From Selenomonas sp. F0473 (GTDB lineage Bacteria; Bacillota; Negativicutes; Selenomonadales; Selenomonadaceae): a stretch of 64,000 nucleotides of DNA. The position numbers and the translations under genes are program-made. The notes under the pieces are model-generated. The model made no database searches and was not told the origin of the DNA. It was given only the letters and a program-made list of their open reading frames with translations. Below are positions 49,129 to 57,829 of this stretch, piece after piece. The stretch lies in NCBI RefSeq assembly GCF_000315545.1, contig NZ_JH992902.1, positions 1,072,050 to 1,136,049 on the forward strand, in the 5' to 3' direction. The first letter of the stretch is position 1; the number at the start of each line of letters is the position of its first letter.

Positions 49129-50397
49129 ATGCGTATGCGTCTTGCGGCCGCGGCGGTCGCAGCCTGTGCCGCCCTCCTCGCGTCCGCCGCGTCCGCTGCG
49201 GCGGATCAGCCGAAATATTTTTACCGCCCCGTATTTTCGGCGGAGCTTCCCGCCGATATGAAGGTCGACCCGGCGGCAGTCGCCGCCGTTCGCTTTCGTA
49301 TGCCGCAGCCGGAAGTCAATATTACCGGTCCTTTTTCCATTACGTCCGTCCCCATCGCAGGGGAGGCGGCGGCAACCGAGGAGCAGATGGCGGCGTACAT
49401 CCGCGCCAATAATCCGCAGCCGAAACTCACGGGCAGCGTCGAAGAACTCGTACGCGCCTACTATGAGGAGGCCGGCGCCGAAGGCGTGCGCCCGGACGTC
49501 GCGCTCGCGCAGGCGTGCAAGGAGACGGGCTTTTTCGCCTACGGCGGCGATGTGGACTGGCGGCAGAACAACTTCTGCGGCCTCGGCGCGACGGGCGGCG
49601 GCGCGCAGGGGCTTTCCTTCCCCGACATCCGCACCGGCGTCCGCGCCCACATCCAGCATCTCCTCGCATACAGCCGAACGGCGCCGCCGAAAAAACCGCT
49701 CGTCGATCCGCGCTACGACCTCATTAAGGAGAAGCACCCCGAAATCTTCGGCAAGATCGCCTATTGGACGGGACTGAACGGCGTCTGGGCCGTACCGGGC
49801 AAGGATTACGGCGAAGACATCCTGCTGCGCTGGGCGTTGGCGCAGCGGCCCGACGCGTCGGACGCCTCTCTGCGCGCGGCCGAGGCGCGCGTCGCAAAGA
49901 ACGGCGACGCCGAATCCTATCTCTACCGCGGCACCGTTTATCTCCTGCGGAACGACAGCGAAAAGGCGATCGAAGATTTTTCCACGGCAATGAAATCCAA
50001 TCCCCGAACGCTGCCCGATCCCCTCCTCTGCCTGGCGCTGGCCTATGCGCAGGCGGGCAGGAACAAAGATGCGCGGCATGCCTACGAGGTCTACCTGGAC
50101 GCGTGGGTCAACGACGCGGACGCTTGGTACAACTACGGTCTCGTCCTTTTGGACATGAACGACGCAAAAGGCTCCGATGCAGCCTTTCAAAAAGCATTGG
50201 AGCTTACGCCCTACGGCGGCGCTCACATATGCGGCGCCCGGGCGATCGCCGCCGTTCGGGCGAAGAATTATAAAGCCGCTTGGCGTTTCCTCGCCGAAGC
50301 CGCGGCAAAAGACCCCGCCGACACGGACATCCTGTCCAACCAAATCATCTTAAACGCCTGTCTAAAGCCCGCCGCGCGCGGAAAAAAGACCCGATGA
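49129..50397 (+). CDS. Secreted glucosaminidase-domain protein with TPR repeats
   Basis: The 422-residue protein has an N-terminal signal peptide (MRMRLAAAAVAACAALLAS), a glucosaminidase-like (GH73) domain at about 95-230 (GVRPDVALAQACKETGFFAY with a candidate catalytic Glu, NNFCGLGATGGG, VRAHIQHLLAYS) and four TPR-like helical pairs at about 255-410. The GH73 domain cuts GlcNAc-MurNAc bonds in peptidoglycan. It follows the methyltransferase by 20 nt. The ATG at 49129 is 9 nt from GAAAGG; the earlier ATG touches it. Confidence 0.87.
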   Translation: MRMRLAAAAVAACAALLASAASAAADQPKYFYRPVFSAELPADMKVDPAAVAAVRFRMPQPEVNITGPFSITSVPIAGEAAATEEQMAAYIRANNPQPKLTGSVEELVRAYYEEAGAEGVRPDVALAQACKETGFFAYGGDVDWRQNNFCGLGATGGGAQGLSFPDIRTGVRAHIQHLLAYSRTAPPKKPLVDPRYDLIKEKHPEIFGKIAYWTGLNGVWAVPGKDYGEDILLRWALAQRPDASDASLRAAEARVAKNGDAESYLYRGTVYLLRNDSEKAIEDFSTAMKSNPRTLPDPLLCLALAYAQAGRNKDARHAYEVYLDAWVNDADAWYNYGLVLLDMNDAKGSDAAFQKALELTPYGGAHICGARAIAAVRAKNYKAAWRFLAEAAAKDPADTDILSNQIILNACLKPAARGKKTR

Positions 50398-50435
50398 TCC
50401 CCATCATACGGACCCACCGAACAAATTGAACGCCC

Positions 50436-50479
50436 AAAACGGGGGCTGCCGCACACCTAAGTGCGGCAGCCCCCGTTTT
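50436..50479. terminator. Bidirectional terminator
   Basis: AAAACGGGGGCTGCCGCAC and its exact complement flank a 6-nt loop, between the glucosaminidase gene and the coiled-coil membrane protein gene. Confidence 0.93.
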
Positions 50480-50505
50480 ATTATCCGAAAAAATTTTTCC
50501 CGCCC

Positions 50506-51390
50506 CTATTCCTCGAGCTCGATCAGCCCCGGCTGCTCGATGTGCCACTGCTCCTTGCGGAGCGTGAAGAGCGCGGGCATATCTACCGTGAGTTTATCGT
50601 AGACTTTGCCGTCCTCGTAGCGTGCGGCAAACGTCTCCTTCATGCCCTCTTCCTCGTGCAGCTTCCGGTCATAGCGGAACATGGGGCTCGGAACGACGGC
50701 AAAGTCCCCCGGCTGTCCCGGGATGTCATACGCCCAGAAGGTCGCCGTTCCGACGTCCTCCACCGTCTCGAACTTGGGTATATTCTTGCCATCCTCCACC
50801 GCCGCGTGATCGGTGCAGACGAGCAGATGCAGTCCGTATTTGTCAATGAGGGGCGCGCAGAGTTCCGCCCCCCGTTCGGGTGAAAACGTCTCGCGCAGCG
50901 CATGATAATCGTCGAGGAACTCCTGCCAAATCGGTTTGCTCTCGAGGAGCGCGTCGAGGTCGACCTCCTCCTCCGGCGCGGGGTCGGGCGCCGGCGGCGG
51001 TGCAGGCTCCGGTTCGGGTTCCGGCACGGGCGCTGCCGCGATACGCTCCTTCAGTTCCGCAACGTCCGTATCGATCTGCGCGATGCGCGCGCCGAGATTT
51101 TCGATTTCATCCCTGAGCGACTGCACCTTTGCCGCAGTCTCCAAATCCTTTTGCACGGACGCCTGTATCTCGGCCGCCAGGCGCTCCGCCTCCGTGCGCA
51201 GCCACGAGACATGTCCCTCGATCGTATCGACCGTGCCGCCCGTCTGCCGCCACGCGTAGTACGTCGCGACGGATGCGATGCCGACGCTCGCCACGACGAG
51301 GACGAACGACAGTATCGTCATCACGTCCGCCATGATCGGGTGGATAAATCCCATTGTTTGTACGGCGGCCGCCGCTGCCTCAGTGTCCAT
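50506..51390 (-). CDS. Hypothetical membrane-anchored coiled-coil protein
   Basis: The 294-residue protein has one N-terminal transmembrane helix (about 20-45, VMTILSFVLVVASVGIASVA), a coiled coil (about 50-120, ETAAKVQSLRDEIENLGARI), a Pro/Glu/Ala-rich linker (PVPEPEPEPAPPPAPDPAPE) and a C-terminal globular domain of about 140 residues (LLVCTDHAAVEDGKNIPKFE, IPGQPGDFAVVPSPMFRYDR). I do not recognise the globular domain. The ATG at 51390 is preceded by GGAAGGGG. The stretch 51391-51640 upstream has no other gene I can support. Confidence 0.8.
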   Translation of the reverse strand: MDTEAAAAAVQTMGFIHPIMADVMTILSFVLVVASVGIASVATYYAWRQTGGTVDTIEGHVSWLRTEAERLAAEIQASVQKDLETAAKVQSLRDEIENLGARIAQIDTDVAELKERIAAAPVPEPEPEPAPPPAPDPAPEEEVDLDALLESKPIWQEFLDDYHALRETFSPERGAELCAPLIDKYGLHLLVCTDHAAVEDGKNIPKFETVEDVGTATFWAYDIPGQPGDFAVVPSPMFRYDRKLHEEEGMKETFAARYEDGKVYDKLTVDMPALFTLRKEQWHIEQPGLIELEE

Positions 51391-51642
51391 CAATGTTCCC
51401 CTTCCCCTGCTCTCGCTGCGCTCCGTCTCTATCGGCCGTGCGCCGATCGGCGCGTACGGCAAAATATACGTCTTGTGGAAGTTCGCCGCCGTTTGTCAAA
51501 AATCCTGCTTATGTACGCGTTCCGATCGGCAAATTGAGATCGAATCGGCCGGCAATATGCAAAAGGGACTGCCTCTCCCGCGCCGTATGCGTCTCGGTAG
51601 AGATCAGCCCCCGCTGTTTTTTTAAATTGCCGTACCGTGTTC

Positions 51643-52077
51643 TCAGAGCGCGCCGGCAAGCGTCGCACCGAGTTTTTTGCAGCCTTCCATGCCCTCGTCA
51701 TCCGGCTCATTCTCCACGATGAAGGTATCGATCAGCTTTGCGCCGGCTTCTTTCGTACGCTCCTTCCACGTCTCCATCCAAGCGCCCGCGCCCCAGCCCC
51801 ACGAGCCGAAGAGCACGACCGCCTTGCCCGAGAGTTTGCCGCTGTCGACCGCGCCCGCAAAGAACGGCTCGAACGAACCTTCCTCCAACTCCTCGGCGCC
51901 CATCGAGGGGCAGCCGAGCGCAAGACCGTCAAAGCCGTCAATCTGATCGACGGAGAAGCTGTCCACCTCGAAGAGCTCAACCTCTGCGCCCGCACCCTCT
52001 AGCCCGGCGCGAACGCCCTCCGCCATCTTTTCCGTATTGCCCGTGCCCGACCAGTATACAACCGCTGCTTTTGCCAT
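51643..52077 (-). CDS. Flavodoxin
   Basis: The 144-residue protein has the FMN phosphate loop VVYWSGTGNTEKMAEG, the second loop GLALGCPSMGAEELEEG and VVLFGSWGWGAGAWMETW that stacks on the flavin. It replaces ferredoxin as an electron carrier when iron is low. It is second in an operon with a DUF3793 gene and probably responds to iron through the Fur-like site upstream. Confidence 0.95.
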   Translation of the reverse strand: MAKAAVVYWSGTGNTEKMAEGVRAGLEGAGAEVELFEVDSFSVDQIDGFDGLALGCPSMGAEELEEGSFEPFFAGAVDSGKLSGKAVVLFGSWGWGAGAWMETWKERTKEAGAKLIDTFIVENEPDDEGMEGCKKLGATLAGAL

Positions 52078-52120
52078 GTGAAATCCTCCTCAAAGAATTG
52101 CGGAGAGCGCCGCTCTCCCG

Positions 52121-52687
52121 CTAAACCGCCTGCACCAGCTCCGCCAGCGGGTGTCCCGCTTCGAGCCGCGTACAGAACTCCTGCGTGCAGGCCGAGTACC
52201 GCTCAAAGAGAGCGCGCGCCTCCGCCTCGTTCGTGTAGACCTTCCAATATCCGCTGTAGACGAAATCCTGTCCCCGCCGTGTGATAAAGCCGCGCACGTC
52301 CTCCGGCGGGTATCCGAGGAATAGCCCCACCTCCGGCGGGAGCGTCTTGCGCACGCGCATCCGCAGGCGCAGGAACTCGAGTCGGTCCTCCATGCTGTCC
52401 GTGACGCGGTAGCCTGCGCCCGCAAGGATCTCCTGCGCGCCCGGCGCGCCGAGCGCACGCTCGACGAGCTCCGCACGGTAAAAGAGAATGAGGACGTACT
52501 CCGTCCCCTCCGCGACGCGGAACGTCGAGATGCCTTTGCAGGAAAAACAAGGCTCGTAAGAGGCAAGCAGCCCCTCAAAATCCTCAAACCGGCTCTTTTG
52601 GAACGACAAGAGACTCCCTGCCGTCAGCCCCGCGAGCAGCGGTGCGGCATGATAGCCAAGCAAATGCTCAAAGTCCGGGCAGCGCAC
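52121..52687 (-). CDS. DUF3793 family protein
   Basis: The 188-residue protein begins FEHLLGYHAAPLLAGLTAGS and has ILFYRAELVERALGAPGAQE, PPEVGLFLGYPPEDVRGFIT and YWKVYTNEAEARALFERYSA, the pattern of DUF3793 proteins that commonly sit beside flavodoxins in anaerobes. The function is unknown. The C-terminal LGYPPEDVRGFI is well conserved in the family. First gene of the operon. Confidence 0.9.
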   Translation of the reverse strand: MRCPDFEHLLGYHAAPLLAGLTAGSLLSFQKSRFEDFEGLLASYEPCFSCKGISTFRVAEGTEYVLILFYRAELVERALGAPGAQEILAGAGYRVTDSMEDRLEFLRLRMRVRKTLPPEVGLFLGYPPEDVRGFITRRGQDFVYSGYWKVYTNEAEARALFERYSACTQEFCTRLEAGHPLAELVQAV

Positions 52688-52757
52688 GAATATCTCCCCC
52701 TTTTGCTAAGTGCGCACCGTAAAACGGCGCGCGTCGATGAAATCCCAGTCTCTCGCT

Positions 52758-52788
52758 ATTATAGCCGAAGTGATTCTCATTAGCAATA
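52758..52788 (-). promoter_or_regulatory. Promoter and Fur-like box of DUF3793-flavodoxin operon
   Basis: TTGCTA (52786-52781), a 17-bp spacer and TATAAT (52763-52758). The sequence ATTGCTAATGAGAATCACT covers the -35 and spacer and resembles the Fur box (GATAATGATAATCATTATC type). Confidence 0.65.
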
Positions 52789-52830
52789 GGGTAATCCGTC
52801 ACAGGAGTGTCCGAATATTGGTCTTCCCCT

Positions 52831-52859
52831 ATTATAGCGAAGTTTTTTTACCATGACAA
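52831..52859 (-). promoter_or_regulatory. Upstream second promoter of DUF3793 operon
   Basis: TTGTCA (52859-52854), a 17-bp spacer and TATAAT (52836-52831). The sequence after the -10 box (CTATTATAGC.GAAGT on the plus strand) is duplicated at both promoters. Confidence 0.55.
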
Positions 52860-52922
52860 CAGGTCGCAGTATAATCTTTTCCTATCTACACAGCGGAAAA
52901 GTTCATACGGATTTATGATAAA

Positions 52923-53204
52923 TTACAGTCCAAACGGATCGCTGTGCCTCCCCGTACGCGCTAAGGTCAGCACCAAAACATCATCGTCAATATAGTAAAT
53001 CAAAAGCCAATCGAGGAGTATATGACATTCCCGATACCCGCGCCAACGTCCCGTGAGGGCATGATCTTTATATTGTGCCGGCAAGGTTTCCCCGTGTGCC
53101 AGCGCACGAATGACATCATCCAATCGTTCAATATCCATATGCCGCTTGACAGCTAATTTGTAGTCCTTCTTAAATTTCGCCGTCCAAACGACATCAAGGC
53201 TCAT
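52923..53204 (-). CDS. YafQ family mRNA interferase toxin
   Basis: The 93-residue RelE-superfamily protein retains the YafQ catalytic set: His in KDHALTGRWRGYREC, His and Asp-Trp in HILLDWLLIYYI, and the C-terminal His in RTGRHSDPFG. It cleaves mRNA on the ribosome. Its ATG overlaps the antitoxin stop as ATGA. No inactivating change is seen, so it is probably functional and must be neutralised by its partner. Confidence 0.93.
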   Translation of the reverse strand: MSLDVVWTAKFKKDYKLAVKRHMDIERLDDVIRALAHGETLPAQYKDHALTGRWRGYRECHILLDWLLIYYIDDDVLVLTLARTGRHSDPFGL

Positions 53205-53476
53205 CGTTTTAGCTCCCGCAAGGCTTCTTCGACATCTCCGTATCGCTTTGCCGCGGGGTCATGCGCAATGCGTTTTGCCTCAAGCATTGCGGCGACGGTT
53301 TCCTCATTGGGTTCCTGCAATTTCACATCGAACGGAAAACCGCCGACACGCAGCGATTGGCGCAGAAACACATTGATTGCGCTGCTGAGGGTTAGTCCCA
53401 GCTCTCCATACAAAAGCTCGCATTCTTTCTTCACATCACGCTCCATGCGAATGCTGAAGTTCATCGTATCTGTCAT
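53201..53476 (-). CDS. DinJ/RelB family antitoxin
   Basis: The 91-residue protein has a ribbon-helix-helix N-terminus (MNFSIRMERDVKKECELLYG, LGLTLSSAINVFLRQSLRVG) and a flexible C-terminal part with PFDVKLQEPNEET that binds the toxin. It represses its own operon. The ATG at 53476 has GAGGTG 7 nt upstream; an earlier ATG overlaps that site. Confidence 0.93.
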   Translation of the reverse strand: MTDTMNFSIRMERDVKKECELLYGELGLTLSSAINVFLRQSLRVGGFPFDVKLQEPNEETVAAMLEAKRIAHDPAAKRYGDVEEALRELKR

Positions 53477-53555
53477 GAAAGTCACCTCTCTCATGTATAT
53501 TGTATGGTATTTACATTACAAAATCAATGTGTTTTTCTTTGTTCACGCCCAAACG

Positions 53556-54356
53556 CTACTTCTGATTCCTGCTCGAACCCGCCGCGTAGGGAAAGAGCGG
53601 ATCCGTGAGTTCGAACTCGTACGTCTCGCGGTCGACGCGCCCGAGAACCTTGTCGCCGTCATAGAGGCGCAGGAGAAAGTCCGCCATCTGCTCTGCCGTG
53701 TGATACGTCCCGAATCGTGCGTCGTAGTCGTAGGTCTCCACATCGTTGGCGACCTTGCCGAACTCGGTGCGCGTCGCCGCAGGCGCGAGCACCTTGGCGC
53801 GCAACTTTGCCCCCGATGCGGTGAGTTCCTGCGCCAGCCCCTCCGTGAACGCGCTCACATAGAACTTCGTCGCGCAGTAGGTGACTGCCATCGGCACGAT
53901 CGTGTAGCCGCCGCAGGACGAGATGTTGATGAGCTGCGCCCCCGCCGCATCGTGATAGTCCCGAACATAGAGCGTCGAGAGAATCGTCAGCGCTTCGATG
54001 TTCAGGCGCAGCATGGATTCGATTTTTGACACATCCTGCTGAGCCACGCTCCCGTAGCTGCCGAATCCGGCGTTGTTCACCCACGTCTCTATGTCATAGG
54101 CGCGCAGGTCGTCATAGAGCCGATGCGCGTTCTCCGGTATGGACAAGTCTGTCGTCTTGATAACAACCTCCACCGCAGGATGCGCCGCCGCGATCTCATC
54201 GCGCAGACGAGCGAGCCGCGCCGCGTGCCGTGCGGTGACAATTAGGTTCTTGCCGCACGCCGCGAACGCCTTTGCCGCCGCATAGCCGATGCCGGAACTC
54301 GCGCCCGTAATGACCGTATATTTTTTATCGTTACCTATTTCGAAAACCTCCTTCAT
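53556..54356 (-). CDS. Short-chain dehydrogenase/reductase
   Basis: The 266-residue protein has the SDR cofactor loop TVITGASSGIGYAAAKAF (TGxxxGIG), NNAGFGSYG, the catalytic Ser in INISSCGGY and YCATKFYVSAF (YxxxK). Substrate is unknown; the family includes enzymes that detoxify aldehydes or reduce short ketones. The only ATG (54356) lies just before AAGGAGG and within about 6 nt of the predicted transcript start, so initiation may be at a non-standard codon (ATA at 54338) instead. The promoter is of the MerR type. Confidence 0.9.
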   Translation of the reverse strand: MKEVFEIGNDKKYTVITGASSGIGYAAAKAFAACGKNLIVTARHAARLARLRDEIAAAHPAVEVVIKTTDLSIPENAHRLYDDLRAYDIETWVNNAGFGSYGSVAQQDVSKIESMLRLNIEALTILSTLYVRDYHDAAGAQLINISSCGGYTIVPMAVTYCATKFYVSAFTEGLAQELTASGAKLRAKVLAPAATRTEFGKVANDVETYDYDARFGTYHTAEQMADFLLRLYDGDKVLGRVDRETYEFELTDPLFPYAAGSSRNQK

Positions 54357-54368
54357 TTGATATCGTCT

Positions 54369-54399
54369 ATGATATAATTTAGAGTATACTCTATGTCAA
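54369..54399 (-). promoter_or_regulatory. MerR-type promoter of the SDR gene
   Basis: TTGACA (54399-54394), a 19-bp spacer and TATCAT (54374-54369). The spacer contains the perfect palindrome TAGAGTATACTCTA (54393-54380). A long spacer with a central dyad is the hallmark of MerR-family activated promoters; NmlR/AdhR-like sites have similar sequence. Confidence 0.7.
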
Positions 54400-54590
54400 T
54401 ATGACAGGGAGAGTTTTTTGTCTGATACCGTCGGTGTATGTTCAAAAATTAGACGAAAAATCGCATTCTACTGCACGGAAATCACGGAGAAATACCGCAA
54501 CCGACACATGTCAATGTGCCGCTTGCAAAAGCCGCTCGCCTCATGCTAGAATACGAATGAAATAAAACGAGGCACTCATACGGGAGGTAT

Positions 54591-55328
54591 ATGATGACAT
54601 TCGATAAATGCACGCGAACGATGCGTACGGGACTCGCCATGCTGCTCTTCGGTCTGCTCGCCGTGACGAGCGGCTGTTTCAGCGGCGACGTGAACCTCGT
54701 GGTGAACGAGGACGGCAGCGCGGACCTCAAGACGACGCTCGTCAGCGTGCCCATGCTCGCGCAGTTCGTCGAGCAGAGCAAGGCAAAGACGCTGGAGCAG
54801 AACCCCGACGCGCAGGTCACGCCCGTGACAAAGGACAACAATATGTCGGGCTACGAAATCACGGAGCATTACGCAAGCCTCGAAAAGCTCTCCGAAGTCG
54901 ACTTCTTCTCGGCGCACGAGGGCAAGAACAAGGGCATTACGCGGACAAAGTCGCTTTTCTACGACGATTACGATTTCGATCTCATCTTCAGCGGCAGTGA
55001 AAACGGCGGCGGAGCGGGCGCGCTCGCGAACAACATCACGTTCACCTACCAGATGACGCTGCCCGACCGACCGACAGCCTCGAATGCCGACCGCACGTCC
55101 GAGGACGGTAAAACGCTGACGTGGAACCTCGGCAAGACCCTCACGACGGGCGAATCGACCCGGATGCAGGTCTCGTTCCGCATGTGGAACAAGGCGGCGG
55201 TCATCGGCGCCGCAGTTCTCGTATTCGTTCTCTGTGCCGGCGGCGCGTACGCCTTCCTGCGGCGCAGGTCTCCGTCCGAAGAAGGGCACGCGGAGGCCGA
55301 TGCGCCCCGTCGTCCCCCGACGGCATAA
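54591..55328 (+). CDS. Lipoprotein with C-terminal transmembrane anchor (LppM/DUF3153-like)
   Basis: The 245-residue protein has a lipoprotein signal peptide (GLAMLLFGLLAVTSGC, lipobox TSGC) and a mature domain starting FSGDVNLVVNEDGSADLKTT, the pattern of LppM-like proteins. A second membrane segment (AAVIGAAVLVFVLCAGGAYA) near 210-230 precedes a charged tail, so the product is attached at both ends. The function is unknown. Start at the first ATG behind GGGAGG. Confidence 0.8.
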   Translation: MMTFDKCTRTMRTGLAMLLFGLLAVTSGCFSGDVNLVVNEDGSADLKTTLVSVPMLAQFVEQSKAKTLEQNPDAQVTPVTKDNNMSGYEITEHYASLEKLSEVDFFSAHEGKNKGITRTKSLFYDDYDFDLIFSGSENGGGAGALANNITFTYQMTLPDRPTASNADRTSEDGKTLTWNLGKTLTTGESTRMQVSFRMWNKAAVIGAAVLVFVLCAGGAYAFLRRRSPSEEGHAEADAPRRPPTA

Positions 55329-55336
55329 AATCACAC

Positions 55337-55381
55337 AAAAAAAGAACCCTCCCGGCGCACAGTCGGTAGGGTTCTATTTTT
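55337..55381. terminator. Bidirectional terminator between lipoprotein and small ORF
   Basis: AAAGAACCCT pairs with AGGGTTCT, with A/T runs on both sides. Confidence 0.85.
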
Positions 55382-55589
55382 GTGCGTTTTCATTCTTCAA
55401 GATATTCTCTGCCTGCGGTACCCGTGAAAAGGATGTCAGGCTCTTGAGGGCCGCGGACTTGATCCGGCCTTTTTCGATCTTCCTCATGCCGTTTTCCCTA
55501 TGTGATAAATTGGTCTTACCGTAAAACGGGTCTAAGGTCTTCGGAGGAATAGGACTCCCTTTTGCCTTGACAACGCTTTCATCCGCCAT
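55374..55589 (-). CDS. Small basic hypothetical protein
   Basis: The 71-residue product (KTLDPFYGKTNLSHRENGMR, KIEKGRIKSAALKSLTSFSR) is basic and not recognisable. Support for a real gene comes from a TTGAAG-N17-TATGAT promoter (55660-55632) and a GAGGGGG ribosome-binding site 10 nt from the ATG. The stop codon falls at the edge of the shared terminator. Its GC content is clearly lower than its neighbours, which suggests acquired DNA. Confidence 0.5.
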   Translation of the reverse strand: MADESVVKAKGSPIPPKTLDPFYGKTNLSHRENGMRKIEKGRIKSAALKSLTSFSRVPQAENILKNENAQK

Positions 55590-55607
55590 ATAGATCAGCC
55601 CCCTCGC

Positions 55608-55660
55608 TTTCAGTTATGTAAATATGCGTATATCATAACACATATATTATGTAACTTCAA
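55608..55660 (-). promoter_or_regulatory. Promoter with a long imperfect palindrome upstream of the small ORF
   Basis: TTGAAG (55660-55655), a 17-bp spacer and TATGAT (55637-55632). GTTATGTAAATATG near 55612 and CATATATTATGTAAC near 55641-55655 form an imperfect inverted repeat that surrounds the -10 box. The rest of 55661-55822 has no gene I can support. Confidence 0.5.
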
Positions 55661-55822
55661 ATATTTTATTTGGGACTCTACAGCGTTTTCTTATACGATA
55701 GAAGTCCTACCCGTCGGCATCGAGAGCGCTGCCGCCGCACGGGACAATCGCATATCCCAAATAAAACGGAACCGCCGCGTCCATGCGAAATCCGCATATC
55801 CGCGGCGGTCCCGGAGAGCCGC

Positions 55823-57748
55823 TCATATAGACTTGGCCTTTGCCCGCCGTGTCTGCACGGCGAGGATAACGGCAAAGACCGCAAATCCGATCAGATCGGT
55901 CGTACCGCCCGGCTTGATCATCAGCAGCCCCGCCGCAACGAGCAGCACGCGCTCATAGAGCCGGCAGTGATCCGCGAGGAAGCCGCAAAGCGCCGAACTG
56001 ACAGCGATCATGCCGAGGAGCGCGGTCAGCGTCGCCGTAATAAGCGTAAACGGCGACGCGTCCACCATGAGAATCACGGGCGATAACACGAAGATGTACG
56101 GGATGATGAACGCCGCAACGGCAAGTTTCGAAGCGTTGACGCCCGTTTTAAGCGGATTCCCTCCGCTGATGCCCGCGCCCGCATAGGCGGCGAGCGCGAC
56201 GGGCGGCGTCACGTCCGCGATGATGCCGAAATAGAACACAAACATGTGCGCCGCGAGGACGGGAACGCCCAGCTGTACGAGTGCGGGCGCGGCGATGGTC
56301 GAGGTGATGACGTAGTTCGCCGTCGTCGGCACGCCCATGCCGAGCACGATCGCCGTAATCATCGTGAAGAACATCGCGGGGATCAGCATGCCGCCCGCAG
56401 CGTCGATGAGCCCCGAGGCGAGCCGCAGGCCGACGCCCGTCTTCGTGACGACGCCGATGATGATGCCGGCGGCCGCGCATGCGACGAGGACGCCGAGCAC
56501 CGATTTAGCGCCGCGCTCGAGGCCTAAGACAATCTCCATCGGCTTCATCCGCGTCGACTTGCGCAGCATGGCGCAGACGATGGAGAGGACAATCGCGACG
56601 AGCGCCGCGCGCATCGGCGTATAGCCCGAGACGAGGAGATACACGATGACGACGAGGGGGATCGCGAGGTGCCCGCGTTCTTTGAGGAGCGCCAGGGGAT
56701 GCGGGAGTTCGCTGCGCGGAACGCCCTTGAGGTTCTTGCGCTTTGCCTCGAAGTGGACGCCGAGCCAGACGCCCGTGAAGTAAAGCAGCGCGGGAATCGC
56801 CGCAGCCTTCACGACCTCGATGTACGGCACGCCGACGAACTCCGCCATGAGGAACGCCGCCGCCCCCATAACGGGCGGCATGAGCTGCCCGCCCGTGGAC
56901 GCCGCCGCCTCGACCGCGCCCGCAAAGTTCGCATCATAGCCGAGTTTCTTCATCATCGGGATCGTGAGCGAGCCAGTGCCGACGACGTTGGCGACGGAGC
57001 TGCCCGAGACGGTGCCCATGAGGCCGCTCGAGAGCACCGCCACCTTCGCGGGGCCGCCGCTTGCCCAGCCGGCAACGGCGTTTGCGAGATCGATGAAGAA
57101 TTTCCCCAGCCCCGTGCTTTCAAGATATGCGCCGAAAAGGATGAAGAGGAAGATGAACGTCGAGGAGACGCCGAGCGGAATTCCGAACACGCCCTCCGTC
57201 GTGAAGTAGAGGTGTCCGACGAGCTGCTCGAGGGTCAGTCCCCGATGCGCGAGCACACCCGGCATATAGGGACCGAGAAACGCATAGGCGAGGAAGAAGA
57301 GCACGACCGTCACCATCGGCAGCCCGACGACCCGCCGCGCGGCCTCGATCACGAGGAGGATGCCGATCACCCCGACAATCGTATCCGCGGGGGAAACGGA
57401 GCCCGCGCGCGTCACCAGTTCTCGGTACTGGATGACGATATACGCGGGCGCCGCCGCACCGAGCACGGCGAAGACGACGTCGACAGGATGAAAGAAGCTG
57501 TCCCTCGTCCATGCCCGCCGAAACGGATAGAGCAGATACGCGAGCGCAAGACCGAACCCAAGATGCACGGCGCGCTGGAGCTGCGCGTCAAGGACGCCGA
57601 ACGTCGCCGTATAAAGCTGAAAGACGGAGAACGCGATGGCGATCGCGGCGATGATCTTTTTCGGGAGCCCCGCATAGTGTACGGTATCGGCCTCGCGGTC
57701 GTATTTTTTAAGAATCTCTTCCGTGTTGACTGTGTGCTTATCGGTCAT
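55823..57748 (-). CDS. TRAP transporter permease, fused small and large subunits (4TM/12TM)
   Basis: The 641-residue protein has about 16 or more transmembrane helices. The first 150 residues correspond to the small DctQ-type subunit and the rest to DctM, with SSTFIFLFILFGAYLESTGL, GGPAKVAVLSSGLMGTVSGS, ASTGGQLMPPVMGAAAFLMA and GMGVPTTANYVITSTIAAPA. Together with the TAXI receptor it forms a sodium- or proton-driven importer of organic acids. It is the last gene of the operon; DUF1850 precedes it. Confidence 0.94.
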   Translation of the reverse strand: MTDKHTVNTEEILKKYDREADTVHYAGLPKKIIAAIAIAFSVFQLYTATFGVLDAQLQRAVHLGFGLALAYLLYPFRRAWTRDSFFHPVDVVFAVLGAAAPAYIVIQYRELVTRAGSVSPADTIVGVIGILLVIEAARRVVGLPMVTVVLFFLAYAFLGPYMPGVLAHRGLTLEQLVGHLYFTTEGVFGIPLGVSSTFIFLFILFGAYLESTGLGKFFIDLANAVAGWASGGPAKVAVLSSGLMGTVSGSSVANVVGTGSLTIPMMKKLGYDANFAGAVEAAASTGGQLMPPVMGAAAFLMAEFVGVPYIEVVKAAAIPALLYFTGVWLGVHFEAKRKNLKGVPRSELPHPLALLKERGHLAIPLVVIVYLLVSGYTPMRAALVAIVLSIVCAMLRKSTRMKPMEIVLGLERGAKSVLGVLVACAAAGIIIGVVTKTGVGLRLASGLIDAAGGMLIPAMFFTMITAIVLGMGVPTTANYVITSTIAAPALVQLGVPVLAAHMFVFYFGIIADVTPPVALAAYAGAGISGGNPLKTGVNASKLAVAAFIIPYIFVLSPVILMVDASPFTLITATLTALLGMIAVSSALCGFLADHCRLYERVLLVAAGLLMIKPGGTTDLIGFAVFAVILAVQTRRAKAKSI

Positions 57749-57829
57749 ACGGCATCATTCACTTCCTTCGTTCATATAAAGTAAGTGAGGCCGCCCGACC
57801 GGCAGCCTCATCCAAATGTCAACGGTCTT

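Noticed and set aside
51391..51640. Short frames between the coiled-coil membrane protein and flavodoxin
   Set aside because: No ribosome-binding site, Arg-rich shadows of neighbouring genes.
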